Source: an uncultured SAR116 cluster alpha proteobacterium
GTDB taxonomy: Bacteria; Pseudomonadota; Alphaproteobacteria; Puniceispirillales; Puniceispirillaceae
Reading direction: 5' to 3'
DNA: 34,348 nucleotides
Assembly: GCA_902596655.1 (NCBI GenBank)
Contig: CACJUX010000023.1
Coordinates: 1-34,348, forward strand
Positions 15,448-22,436 of the stretch are shown piece after piece (the first letter of the stretch is position 1; each line of letters begins with the position of its first letter). A model generated the notes under the pieces. That model was not told where the DNA came from, made no database searches, and worked only from the letters and a program-made list of their open reading frames with translations. The translations under genes were made by a program, and so were the position numbers.

Positions 15448-16122
15448 TCATATTTTGAGGCCCTTGATGTGGCTCTCAAGCTTGTTTAGTAACGGAACAA
15501 GTTGTTTGGACTTTAAAGCTTCAATCATAGACTCATGTTCTGCAATCAATTGTTCTAGTTTTATGTTCTGTATTGAACTACTTCTCAGAAGTTGAAATTG
15601 CAAATTTCCAAAAGATAAATCATCATAAACGTTTAACAAAAAATCATTCCTTGCCAACCCAATGAGTGTTCGGTGAAATTCATGATTTAGTCGTTGCCAT
15701 TTCACTATTTTTTTTGGACCTCCTTTACTTATTACGCGTTTCATTTTTTCATTGGATTTGAACAGCTTTTCAATGTCCTTTTTTTTGGCGTTGGAAAAAC
15801 CTAATTCGACGACAGAAGTTTCAAAAAGGCTGCGCGCCTCTACAAATTTGGTGAATTCATCCTTTGTTGGTGGCCTCGCAACGCAATACCCGTGGTTTGC
15901 TTTTACTTCAACAAGGTGGGAGGGAAGCAACCTAGCCAGTGCCTCACTAACAGGTATTACGCTCACATTATATTTTTTTGCAATTTTTTTTATTATGATC
16001 CGCTCAGCAGGGGCTAATTCTCCTGTAATGATAGAATCTCGTATGAGGATCACGACTTGGTCAACCAAGCTGACCACTGCTGGTCGGCTCCTTGTATTTT
16101 CTAAGCTATCCAAAACCAACAT
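15448..16122 (-). CDS. Second GntR/FCD-type regulator, about 224 aa
   Basis: A divergent GntR family protein. The winged helix (from residue about 18 of the 224-aa form) has ITGELAPAERIIIKKIAKKYN, VSVIPVSEALARL and VKANHGYCVARP. The FCD part includes EARSLFETSVVELGF, LNHEFHRTLIGLARN and AEHESMIEALKSK. The classical TPVREAL recognition helix is degenerate (IPVSEAL). I chose ATG 16122, which gives a normal family length; the frame stays open to a TTG at 16215, and neither start has a good ribosome site. Codon use is more A/T-rich than in the neighbouring cargo genes, with several poly-A tracts. It could regulate the cargo or be a remnant. Confidence 0.65.
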   Translation of the reverse strand: MLVLDSLENTRSRPAVVSLVDQVVILIRDSIITGELAPAERIIIKKIAKKYNVSVIPVSEALARLLPSHLVEVKANHGYCVARPPTKDEFTKFVEARSLFETSVVELGFSNAKKKDIEKLFKSNEKMKRVISKGGPKKIVKWQRLNHEFHRTLIGLARNDFLLNVYDDLSFGNLQFQLLRSSSIQNIKLEQLIAEHESMIEALKSKQLVPLLNKLESHIKGLKI

Positions 16123-16215
16123 CCGCTTGAAAAACGCAACAAATTCCCGACAAGATCGTACACTCTTCTTAGCATCCAAAACATCATCTTTGATAAAAAG
16201 CAGTCTTTTCTGCAA

Positions 16216-16614
16216 ATAGCATTTGCAACTTCAGCTTGAGAATCAAGAGGACGGGGTATTTGAAATCAGCGCCGTTCACCAATTCATATTGCAACTCAAA
16301 GGATTTTTTAAAAGCGGAAAAGTCGCTGTGACCTACAAAATGGGTGTCTCTGGATTTGCTAAAAACATAAAATAGATCTATCAAATTAGCTCCATCAATT
16401 GGCAATAGATTGCCAAATTACTATCAGATATCGTGGGGGGCTTCTTTTCAGGTCAATATGGATTTATGACACCCCACAAAGAGTTGTCTCAATATTACAA
16501 AATATATTTACATCATATTCAGTGATGATTCTGCCGAAAACTTGAAGCGTTTCCAAATCAATACGCACCCGTTTAAATATTTTAAGGCATAAAACCGACA
16601 GATCAAAGCTGCAC
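16216..16614. other. Gene-free stretch between regulator and integrase
   Basis: About 400 AT-rich bases with no gene I would defend. A 73-codon minus-strand frame (16184-16405) overlaps the 5' extension of the GntR gene and lacks a ribosome site. No clear terminator for the integrase gene is visible. Confidence 0.4.
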
Positions 16615-17772
16615 TTAATGATTTAGATACCGTGCCCATTGCGTCATTATTTCCCTTCGCTGTTCTATCATATCTGTTCGGTTGTAGCTGCGCTCTACGA
16701 CAGACCCCGTTTGATGCGCGATGATTATCTCTGCTACCTCGCGGCTTGCCTGCTGGCTTTCTGTCAGCCACGTTCTCAGAGTTGATCGAAAGCCATGCGG
16801 CCGCGCCTCTAATCCTCTTCGTTGCATGTGCCGCGCCATTGAGGCATCAGAGATGACCCCGCGTTTTACGCCAGGGAAGATGTAGCCATCTCGCTGCTGC
16901 TGACTGGCAATCTCAATGACCTGGAGTGCCTCCGATGAAAGGGGCACCCTAAAGCTTGGTGTCTTACCTTTTAGGCCCTTCATTTTCTCTCCAGGGATTG
17001 TCCAGATATCGCCATCGATCTCGTCCAAATGAGCATGTCTAATCGGGTGGCTCCGAAGACCGGTAAGCATGAGCAATCGCAGGGCCAGCTGTGGGAGCGA
17101 TCTCTTGTCTAATGATTGATAAAATGCTGGCGCCTCTCGCCATCGCATCGATGGAATATGCTTCACTACATGCCTTGTTTTACCAAGAAGTAGCTTTGTT
17201 TTCTCTGCCAAGCCGATATCTACATCAAGGCCAAGAGCTGCTGCATGCCTGATGACGATGTTTGTTCGATTGAGGGCTTTACGCGCTGTATCTGCTTTCT
17301 CATGCCAAAGCGGACCTATACAGTCACGAAGATCTCTCGGGGTTAGCTCCTCCACTGGGACTGATCCGAGCTTTGGCAAGACATGCAGTGCAAGCGGTGT
17401 GAACCAGCGACCGTTTTTGCCATCGCCCTTCAGTTCTGATTTGCGAGCTTCGAAGGCTTCATGAGCCAGATGCGCAAAGCTATTGGCAGACTGCAACGCT
17501 TCACGCTTCAGCCTCCGACGCTCCTTAACAGGATCAATACCAGCAGCTAGCTGTGATCTTGCCAACTCTGCCGACTCACGTGCTTGCTTCAAGCTTACAC
17601 GGGGGAAGCCCCCAAGCCCCATCTCACAGCGCTTGCCAAAACGGTCAAAACGTAGGAACCATTGAGCACCACCATCTGCGCGTTTATGAAGCCACAGGCC
17701 AGCACCATCACAATGCTTGCCAGATTTAGCAGACTTGATAAATGCTGCTGAAAGGCGATCACGTGGTGCCAT
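16615..17772 (-). CDS. P4-type tyrosine integrase of island A
   Basis: A 385-residue tyrosine recombinase with an N-terminal DUF4102 arm-binding domain (about 5-90: LWLHKRADGGAQWFLRFDRF, MGLGGFPRVSLKQAR) and a complete catalytic domain. Active-site residues are Arg240 (TGLR), Lys263, His326 and Arg329 in HGFRSTLRTW, His353 in AHQTG and nucleophile Tyr363 in RSYNR. Family length is typical at about 390-420. It sits 151 bases inside att copy 2, pointing inward, as in tRNA-targeting P4-like islands. TGAAAC repeats and arm-type repeats lie between its start and the att site, and probably control both recombination and its own promoter. It should integrate and excise the 17.9-kb segment A together with the AlpA-like protein. 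Confidence 0.93.
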   Translation of the reverse strand: MAPRDRLSAAFIKSAKSGKHCDGAGLWLHKRADGGAQWFLRFDRFGKRCEMGLGGFPRVSLKQARESAELARSQLAAGIDPVKERRRLKREALQSANSFAHLAHEAFEARKSELKGDGKNGRWFTPLALHVLPKLGSVPVEELTPRDLRDCIGPLWHEKADTARKALNRTNIVIRHAAALGLDVDIGLAEKTKLLLGKTRHVVKHIPSMRWREAPAFYQSLDKRSLPQLALRLLMLTGLRSHPIRHAHLDEIDGDIWTIPGEKMKGLKGKTPSFRVPLSSEALQVIEIASQQQRDGYIFPGVKRGVISDASMARHMQRRGLEARPHGFRSTLRTWLTESQQASREVAEIIIAHQTGSVVERSYNRTDMIEQRREIMTQWARYLNH

Positions 17773-17775
17773 ATC

Positions 17776-17802
17776 TATCCACCTAATTATCCACCTTTAT
17801 GT
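17776..17802. repeat. Right arm-type repeats of island A
   Basis: TATCCACCT near 17776 and ATCCACCTTTATGT at 17789-17802 mirror the left-end pair at 84-104 in the same orientation. The 14-bp element is identical at both ends. They lie just upstream of the integrase start and are candidate arm-type sites for its DUF4102 domain. Confidence 0.5.
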
Positions 17803-17813
17803 TTGGTATCTTG

Positions 17814-17912
17814 TGAAACACTATGAAACACTATGAAACACAAAACACTATTAACACGATGAATAATAACAGATAAAAACAGAATATGAAACCTTATGAA
17901 ACACACTGAAAC
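17814..17912. repeat. Two triplets of TGAAAC repeats phased at 10 bp
   Basis: TGAAAC starts at 17814, 17824 and 17834, and again at 17887, 17897 and 17907. Within each triplet the spacing is exactly 10 bp, so all copies face one side of the helix. The first triplet is the longer unit CTATGAAACA. The triplets lie between the integrase start and att copy 2, where excisionase and integrase complexes assemble. Confidence 0.6.
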
Positions 17913-17923
17913 ATATGTTCAGT

Positions 17924-17943
17924 GCCGCCCCTGGACACCACTT
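17924..17943 (+). repeat. att copy 2 (A/B boundary)
   Basis: GCCGCCCCTGGACACCACTT matches the tRNA 3' end at 12-29 with one change in the core (GGG to GGA). It marks the right end of island A and the left end of segment B. The flank that follows, CCATGGTCCATGGTTCAAG (17948-17966), belongs to a motif seen next to the other att copies. Confidence 0.7.
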
Positions 17944-17994
17944 CTTCCATGGTCCATGGTTCAAGTACCTGATTTTCATACATTTTAATGTTTG

Positions 17995-19380
17995 ATGTCA
18001 GGAAGTGTGAGCCAAACTGTGATCCAAAATCACTCCTATCTTATTCGCCGCAATGGTATTTTCTATTTCTCCCGCCGCGTTCCATCGGATGTGTGCTCTC
18101 GTTTCAACAAGGATCGCGTGATCGTCTCACTGCACACGAGATCGCTACCCAAGGCGCAGCGATCTGCTGCCGCTCTGTCTGATAGGTTGGAACGTTACTG
18201 GGACAGCATTCGTCTGGAGATTTTTCACACAAAAGAGCTCGGCCTTTCCGTGGTGCGAGAGGTGGAGACAAGCAATAGGCATGTATCTGTATCTATCCCA
18301 GATGCGCTAGCTACTTACATTCGGTTAAAGGGTGTTGGACGTAACAAGACTTTCTTCCAGGGGGCAGAACGCGCCGTTGGCTATCTGACCGAAGCCACTA
18401 GTGCAGAAGAACTGGCATCACTGTCAGCATCTGATGCGGCACGCTTTCGTGATCATTTGATTGGCAAGGGTATGACAGCGGCGTCAGTGCGGCGTGTCTT
18501 TGGCACAGTCAAAGCTATTATCAACCTTGCCATCAGAGAGTATGGCCTTTCCTGTCCTAATGTGTTCGCAAACGTATTCATCCCAGATGATGAAAAGGCA
18601 TCTACTCGTTTGCCTATTCCCGATGAGAGCCTTGTGGCCATCCAGAAGGAGTGTGTCGAACTGGATGATGATGTTAGGTGGCTGGTGGCACTGATCAGTG
18701 ACACGGGCATGCGATTGGCTGAAGCCGCAGGGCTTCTTGTATCGGATATCAAACTCGATGCTGAAGTCCCCCACATTGTGCTTCGCAAACATTCCTGGCG
18801 GACATTAAAGACAAAGGGAAGCGAGCGGGACATCCCGCTTGTTGGGATGTCGCTTTGGGCAGCACAACGCATCAGTAAGAGAGAGATAGAGTTCGCCTTT
18901 CCTCGATACACAGACCTGTCAGCTTGTAATGCAAACTCTGCAAGTGCAGCAATTAACAAATGGCTGAAGCCAAGAGTACCAGAGGGATGTGTTGTCCACA
19001 GCTTCCGCCATAGTCTTCGGGACAGGCTGCGCCGGGTTGAGTGCCCATCAGATATTGCTGACGCCATTGGCGGTTGGGCCACCGTAGGTGTTGGCCAGAA
19101 ATATGGCAGCGGCTACGGCCTCGAGGTCAAAACCAAGTGGATGGAAAGGCGTCGAACTCCGCCCCTGGGCACCACTTTCCTACTCAAGGTTTCCATACAG
19201 ACCCCTGGTCACAACCATGTGTCAGTTGTTGTTGTAACGACGATAATATCGACAAACAAGATACCCTTTCATTCGAAATCGGAGGTTAAGAGTGACAGAG
19301 GAGCGACCAAAGACAACAGAAATTTATCGACATTGCCCATAGTTTCTTTTGAGCAAATTGGAATGCGCCTGACGGCTTGA
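17995..19380 (+). CDS. DUF6538-type tyrosine integrase with att site in its 3' end
   Basis: A 461-residue recombinase. The N-terminus (about 12-34, SYLIRRNGIFYFSRRVPSDV) is the DUF6538 arm-binding type. The catalytic domain has Arg240 (TGMR), Lys272 or Lys274 in LKTKGSERDIPL, His335 and Arg338 in HSFRHSLRDRL, Trp361 in IGGW and Tyr370 in QKYG; the Trp-to-Tyr spacing of 9 is normal. Related integrases usually end just after a segment like TKWMER, here residue 385. This frame instead continues through att copy 3, encoding PPLGTT, and adds about 70 unrelated residues to a stop at 19378-19380. The native stop was probably replaced by recombination at att. I chose ATG 17995; there is no strong ribosome site. 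Confidence 0.88.
   Translation: MSGSVSQTVIQNHSYLIRRNGIFYFSRRVPSDVCSRFNKDRVIVSLHTRSLPKAQRSAAALSDRLERYWDSIRLEIFHTKELGLSVVREVETSNRHVSVSIPDALATYIRLKGVGRNKTFFQGAERAVGYLTEATSAEELASLSASDAARFRDHLIGKGMTAASVRRVFGTVKAIINLAIREYGLSCPNVFANVFIPDDEKASTRLPIPDESLVAIQKECVELDDDVRWLVALISDTGMRLAEAAGLLVSDIKLDAEVPHIVLRKHSWRTLKTKGSERDIPLVGMSLWAAQRISKREIEFAFPRYTDLSACNANSASAAINKWLKPRVPEGCVVHSFRHSLRDRLRRVECPSDIADAIGGWATVGVGQKYGSGYGLEVKTKWMERRRTPPLGTTFLLKVSIQTPGHNHVSVVVVTTIISTNKIPFHSKSEVKSDRGATKDNRNLSTLPIVSFEQIGMRLTA
19159..19177 (+). repeat. att copy 3, inside the integrase coding sequence
   Basis: CCGCCCCTGGGCACCACTT, preceded by GTCGAACT, matches not only the acceptor strand but also the T loop of the tRNA at the window start (GTTCGAAT). 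It is a direct repeat of copies 1 and 2 and is read in frame by the integrase gene. With copy 2 it brackets a 1.2-kb segment that contains only the integrase. Confidence 0.75.
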
Positions 19381-19899
19381 GAGTTAGGGGCCACCTATGG
19401 ATGACCTTTGTGCTTTTTGCTCACCTTAATCTGGGACCACCTAAGGGCAGACTATTGACATGTCGGTGGTTTTGGCTGCTTAGAAAGACGCACAGATTAA
19501 GTGGGGTGCCCTATGCAGAGGGACCAATCTTTTCTCTACAAGAAATGACTTAGGGGTCCCTTATGATGGAGTTTGGATTTCAACTGCCAAATACCAGCAA
19601 TTATAGTTTTGGCAGAGGTGGTCGTATTTAAGTCGACCCTATAGAGACTCTTTTGATTTTACGACCACCACGACAAACCAAATCCATAGACCCAAGTCTG
19701 TGGGGCTAGGTTAGGGAATGGTCGTGGTAGTCGTGACTTTCGTGCACGACACCAACTTCCAAACCAATCATCAAACTATAGTCGTTTTGTTGTTTTCTGT
19801 CTTTAAGGTGGAGGTCGAATAACGACGCCTTATCAATAGGTTGCGATGTGTCTGAGGCCGCTCTGCGGTCTCAAGGCTACACTCGCCAAAGGAGAGCCA
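19381..19899. other. Repeat-rich noncoding stretch, possible origin or control region
   Basis: About 520 bases without a convincing gene. It holds a 10-bp inverted repeat, GGTGGTCGTA (19617-19626) with TACGACCACC (19660-19669), and further GTCGTGGT / ACGACCACC motifs to about 19760. Two similar motifs, GGGGCCACCTATGG and GGGACCACCTAAGG, lie near 19387 and 19430, with a palindrome-like GGGGTCCCTTA near 19553. The density of related motifs just upstream of a helicase-type ATPase start resembles a replication or control region. A long antisense frame (19771-20157) is the shadow of the ATPase gene. Confidence 0.4.
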
Positions 19900-20343
19900 A
19901 TGCAACCAGAGATTACCATCCACGACTACCCCTGCGGCAGTGGCAAGACCACAGCCATGATCAAGAGTTTCAAAGAAGATCGAAAGTATCTTGTGATCCT
20001 GCCTTTGCTTAGTGAAGTGGACAGGGTCGTTGAAACTGCAACGAAGGTCCGCTTTAGCCAACCTTCTGAAAATGACAACGAAGCTGGGACCAAGGAAACC
20101 AGCCTGGAGAAGATGCTCCTTACAGGCCAGAACATCGCCACCACCCATAGCTTGCATCAGAGGCTAGTCTCAATGGCCCGTAGGGGACTCATAGACGATT
20201 ACGACATCATCATCGATGCTATTGGTGGATGGGCGACCGAAGGCATCAGTCACCAATATGGCAAAGGGCATAGCCTTACCGTCATGCATGGGTGGATGGG
20301 AAAGTTGTCTGCTTTTAGACTTGTGTCGTCAAAAATTAATTAA
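19900..20343 (+). pseudogene. Chimera: helicase/ATPase N-terminus fused to an integrase C-terminus
   Basis: From ATG 19900 (AAAGGAGAGCC just upstream) the first about 105 residues are the start of a superfamily-2 helicase-like ATPase: Walker A PCGSGKTTAM, an ILPLLSEVDR strand, ATTHSLHQRL and a Walker B-like DDYDIIID. At about 20214-20220, where Glu of the DE box is expected, the frame switches to DAIGGWATEG, ISHQYGKGHSL and HGWMGKL. That is the C-terminal end of a DUF6538-type integrase, with Trp and Tyr 9 residues apart as in the neighbouring integrase. The join is in frame and the stop is at 20341. Neither half is complete, so I treat it as a deletion product rather than a working enzyme. 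Its end overlaps the convergent methyltransferase gene by 8 bases. Confidence 0.75.
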
Positions 20344-21106
20344 GATAACCGACCGTCAAGACTGGAAAGCTAGTGAAACCAAATCGCCCTTGTTGCTCAG
20401 CTGCTTCCAATTGCGCCTTCCAATCTGACACCTCTGCCTCGGTCATACCCTGGGTTAGGGCAAAATTTGCCATGACAGCCTCAGTATAGCGAGCCGGTGA
20501 ATTCCCATCTCTTTTGGTGATCAAAAATGCGAGCGATTTATCTCTGATCATACTAAAACCACGATTCGCAAGTTTGCCCGGCAATTCCATTGGAAGCATT
20601 TGATGACTGCAATGCGCTCTGAAAGCTTCATGAACTTTGTCATTTAGTTTTTCGTCGGCACCAAAGAATTTAAAATGATCCCATAAAATGGAAATGTTCA
20701 CGAATGCTCCGCCAGGCTTAATAATACGGGTAATCTCGTCCAAAGCAGCGTCGACATCTGGTATGTATTCGAGAGCTTGAGTTGAGGTTGCAGCGTCACA
20801 GCTTTCGTCCGGCAAATCGCTTTTGTCGGCATTCTCGTTTATCAAACTTATATTTTGGAAATCCTCACATCGCTTTTTGGCTTGCTCCATTTGGTCAATG
20901 CTGGGGTCGAGTCCATAAATCCTGCCAGAGCCTCCAACGGCTTTTGCTAGGTGAGGCAATAGATGACCAGCTCCGCACCCTACATCAATGATAGTGTCTC
21001 CAGGCTGTATTCGCATTTCACTTAAAATGGCATTGCGCCTTGATGTTCCTGCTATGCTCTCGGCCATTAGGCGCGCCAGTTTGCCTATTTCACTATCAAA
21101 CTTCAT
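20336..21106 (-). CDS. Class I SAM-dependent methyltransferase
   Basis: About 256 residues with the Rossmann methyltransferase signature: motif I IDVGCGAGHLLPHL, the acidic end of strand 2 in IYGLDPS, NADKSDLPDESCD, motif IV-like STQALEYIPDVDAALDEI, and RIIKPGGAFVNI. It resembles the UbiE / type-11 group that methylates small molecules or lipids; the substrate cannot be told. The start at 21106 (MKFDSEIG) has GGAG 6 bases upstream; the frame is open to 21121. It lies just outside att copy 4, in the place and direction where the integrase lies relative to att copy 2, so it seems to be cargo swapped in at an att-adjacent slot. Confidence 0.82.
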   Translation of the reverse strand: MKFDSEIGKLARLMAESIAGTSRRNAILSEMRIQPGDTIIDVGCGAGHLLPHLAKAVGGSGRIYGLDPSIDQMEQAKKRCEDFQNISLINENADKSDLPDESCDAATSTQALEYIPDVDAALDEITRIIKPGGAFVNISILWDHFKFFGADEKLNDKVHEAFRAHCSHQMLPMELPGKLANRGFSMIRDKSLAFLITKRDGNSPARYTEAVMANFALTQGMTEAEVSDWKAQLEAAEQQGRFGFTSFPVLTVGYLN

Positions 21107-21121
21107 GTAAAACTCCATCAC

Positions 21122-21458
21122 CTATATTTGAATAGAAAACTTATCGGGCCGGGTTCAAGAACCGTGATCCATGGAAACAGTCACTTGAACCACGGTCCAC
21201 GGACCTTGAAGCTTTAGAAGTGGTGCCCAGGGGCTGAGGTTCGATGCCTAACGTGAGTGCCAGTTCGTGACTGAATCCAGCTATATCAACAGCTTAGCAA
21301 ACCTCGCCCACAGGTCAACTATCAAAACCTTACCTGCAACCTTGCCTGAACCAAGAGCCAGTTACCCGGGGCCATGGTCCGAGCACCACGCTTTACGGAC
21401 CGGGGTTACTGAAGCTGATTGGTGAGCTGGTTTCTGAACAAGAAAAGGAAATTTTGAC
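21122..21458. repeat. Left terminal inverted repeat of segment D with flanking motifs
   Basis: Gene-free, 337 bases. ACGGACCGGGGTTACTG at 21395-21411 is the exact reverse complement of 29232-29248. Together with att copy 4 (21218-21248) it mirrors the right end, where the same element lies about 150 bases inside att copy 5. Outside the att core, 21184-21211 carries CACGGTCCACGGACC between TTGAA repeats, and 21161-21173 the related CCGTGATCCATGG. These belong to a CCATGGTCC-like motif found at several att copies. Confidence 0.55.
21218..21248 (-). repeat. att copy 4, inverted
   Basis: On the minus strand this reads GGCATCGAACCTCAGCCCC followed by TGGGCACCACTTC. It is the same core as the tRNA end but opposite in direction to all other copies. 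It forms an inverted pair both with copy 3 (19159) and with copy 5 (29379), and shares GGCATCGAAC with copy 5 only. Confidence 0.7.
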
Positions 21459-21755
21459 CTATTGCAATCGCTCAACCATTTCCCTTAATGACTTACCTTG
21501 CCACTCAGGCTTTAGGACTGCGCCGTCAAACGGGCACTGTTCACCGGGGCAAAGATTTACTCCGTCGACAATGCACCTTGCCATGCTTGTATTAAGTGAT
21601 CTCCATTTAATTTCGCCAATCGTGACCTGAGCAATCTTCCCTTGTTCAAATGTGTATGACGCGCCTGTTTGAAAGTCATCGTTTGTATAGGTCAAGCGCC
21701 GATAAAGGTAATCATCGGATTCTGCAAATATTTGGGGATCACAAAATATGTCCAT
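21459..21755 (-). CDS. Unknown protein, 98 aa
   Basis: A 98-residue protein with a DDYLYRRLTYTNDDFQTG stretch and three cysteines in the second half (ARCIVDGVNLCPGEQCPF), which could bind metal or form disulfides. No signal peptide is visible. I do not recognise the family. It is the gene closest to the left end of segment D and is separated from the small-gene operon by the terminator at 21849-21873. Confidence 0.5.
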   Translation of the reverse strand: MDIFCDPQIFAESDDYLYRRLTYTNDDFQTGASYTFEQGKIAQVTIGEIKWRSLNTSMARCIVDGVNLCPGEQCPFDGAVLKPEWQGKSLREMVERLQ

Positions 21756-21848
21756 TATGTCGGCGTCAGACTGTATTGGGAACAGGTCATGGTCGTTCTC
21801 CCACCCTGGAGTGAACGTTATAGCTACAATGGTCTCATCAGTCCCAAT

Positions 21849-21873
21849 AAAAAAGGCCCCAAAAGGGGCCTTT
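21849..21873 (-). terminator. Strong Rho-independent terminator of the small-gene operon
   Basis: A 9-bp perfect stem (AAAGGCCCC / GGGGCCTTT) with a 4-base loop. On the minus strand it is followed by TTTTTTATT. It lies directly after the stop at 21879 and ends the minus-strand operon that begins near 23730. Confidence 0.85.
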
Positions 21874-21878
21874 AATAT

Positions 21879-22106
21879 CTAGTGCAGATTCCACCACTCT
21901 TCTGCTTGCCGTCGACCGATGCCGTATTCCAGCATGATACCCCTGACACCAGAACTTGGTGGGTATAGGTAAGCAATATTTTCATCACGCATTAGCGGCT
22001 TATTGGGACTAAGAGAACGAGAAATTTTAATCTCTATTTTTAACCACTTTAGATATCTCAAATCCCATTCTCTGTCCTCATCGCCATTATCGTTCAGCAT
22101 TGTCAT
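21879..22106 (-). CDS. Unknown protein, 75 aa
   Basis: A 75-residue charged protein with WDLRYLKWLKIEIKISRSL and a C-terminal GIGRRQAEEWWNLH that looks like a short helical DNA-contact segment; this is only an impression. The start overlaps the preceding 55-aa gene by about 20 bases. It is the last gene before the terminator. Confidence 0.45.
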   Translation of the reverse strand: MTMLNDNGDEDREWDLRYLKWLKIEIKISRSLSPNKPLMRDENIAYLYPPSSGVRGIMLEYGIGRRQAEEWWNLH

Positions 22107-22254
22107 CTGCAGTTTTTTGCTTTTTGCCTGTGATTATAAAGCCCTGCGACTCCATCACTTCTATAAGCCTGTCTACTGCCTCTTCTTTTGTCTCACCGTC
22201 AATTATTCCGGGCTCCAGAAAGAGGAGTTGCTTCGTGTTTGCTTCGCTTTTCAC
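22087..22254 (-). CDS. Small protein, 55 aa, GTG start
   Basis: The frame starts with GTG at 22254, whose TG is shared with the TGA stop of the upstream gene (GTGA overlap), and ends at 22087. It encodes VKSEANTKQLLFLEPG, then IIDGETKEEAVDRLIEVMES and QGFIITGKKQ. The C-terminal half resembles that of the upstream 61-aa protein (RMRELMATQGINLTG against RLIEVMESQGFIITG), so the two appear to be tandem paralogues. Coupled overlaps on both sides and the paralogy support a real gene. Confidence 0.6.
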   Translation of the reverse strand: MKSEANTKQLLFLEPGIIDGETKEEAVDRLIEVMESQGFIITGKKQKTADDNAER

Positions 22255-22436
22255 TGCTCATTCTCCTCAGGGTCAGATGGAAAATTTCCGGTGAGGTTAA
22301 TTCCCTGAGTTGCCATTAGTTCTCTCATTCGCAGCCATTTAGTCTTTTCAGTCTCGCTTTCATCTTCTGTTGGAATTATGAAGATGGTCTTATCTTCAAG
22401 GTAGATAATGTTCCCCATATCATTGTGCTTTTTCAT
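22251..22436 (-). CDS. Small protein, 61 aa
   Basis: A 61-residue acidic protein, MGNIIYLEDKTIFIIPTEDE followed by a helix WLRMRELMATQGINLTG. Its ATG shares one base with the TAA stop of the upstream gene (TAATG), and GGAGG lies 7 bases before it. It is followed by a 55-aa paralogue with a GTGA overlap. The family is unknown. Confidence 0.55.
   Translation of the reverse strand: MKKHNDMGNIIYLEDKTIFIIPTEDESETEKTKWLRMRELMATQGINLTGNFPSDPEENEQ

Noticed and set aside
16184-16405. 73-aa minus-strand frame upstream of the second GntR gene
   Set aside because: It overlaps the possible 5' extension of that gene in another frame, and has no ribosome site or recognisable motif.
19771-20157. 128-aa minus-strand frame
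   Set aside because: It is antisense to the helicase-like gene, which has a strong ribosome site and a Walker A motif.
21669-21875. 68-aa plus-strand frame
   Set aside because: It lies antisense to the 98-aa gene and runs through the terminator hairpin.
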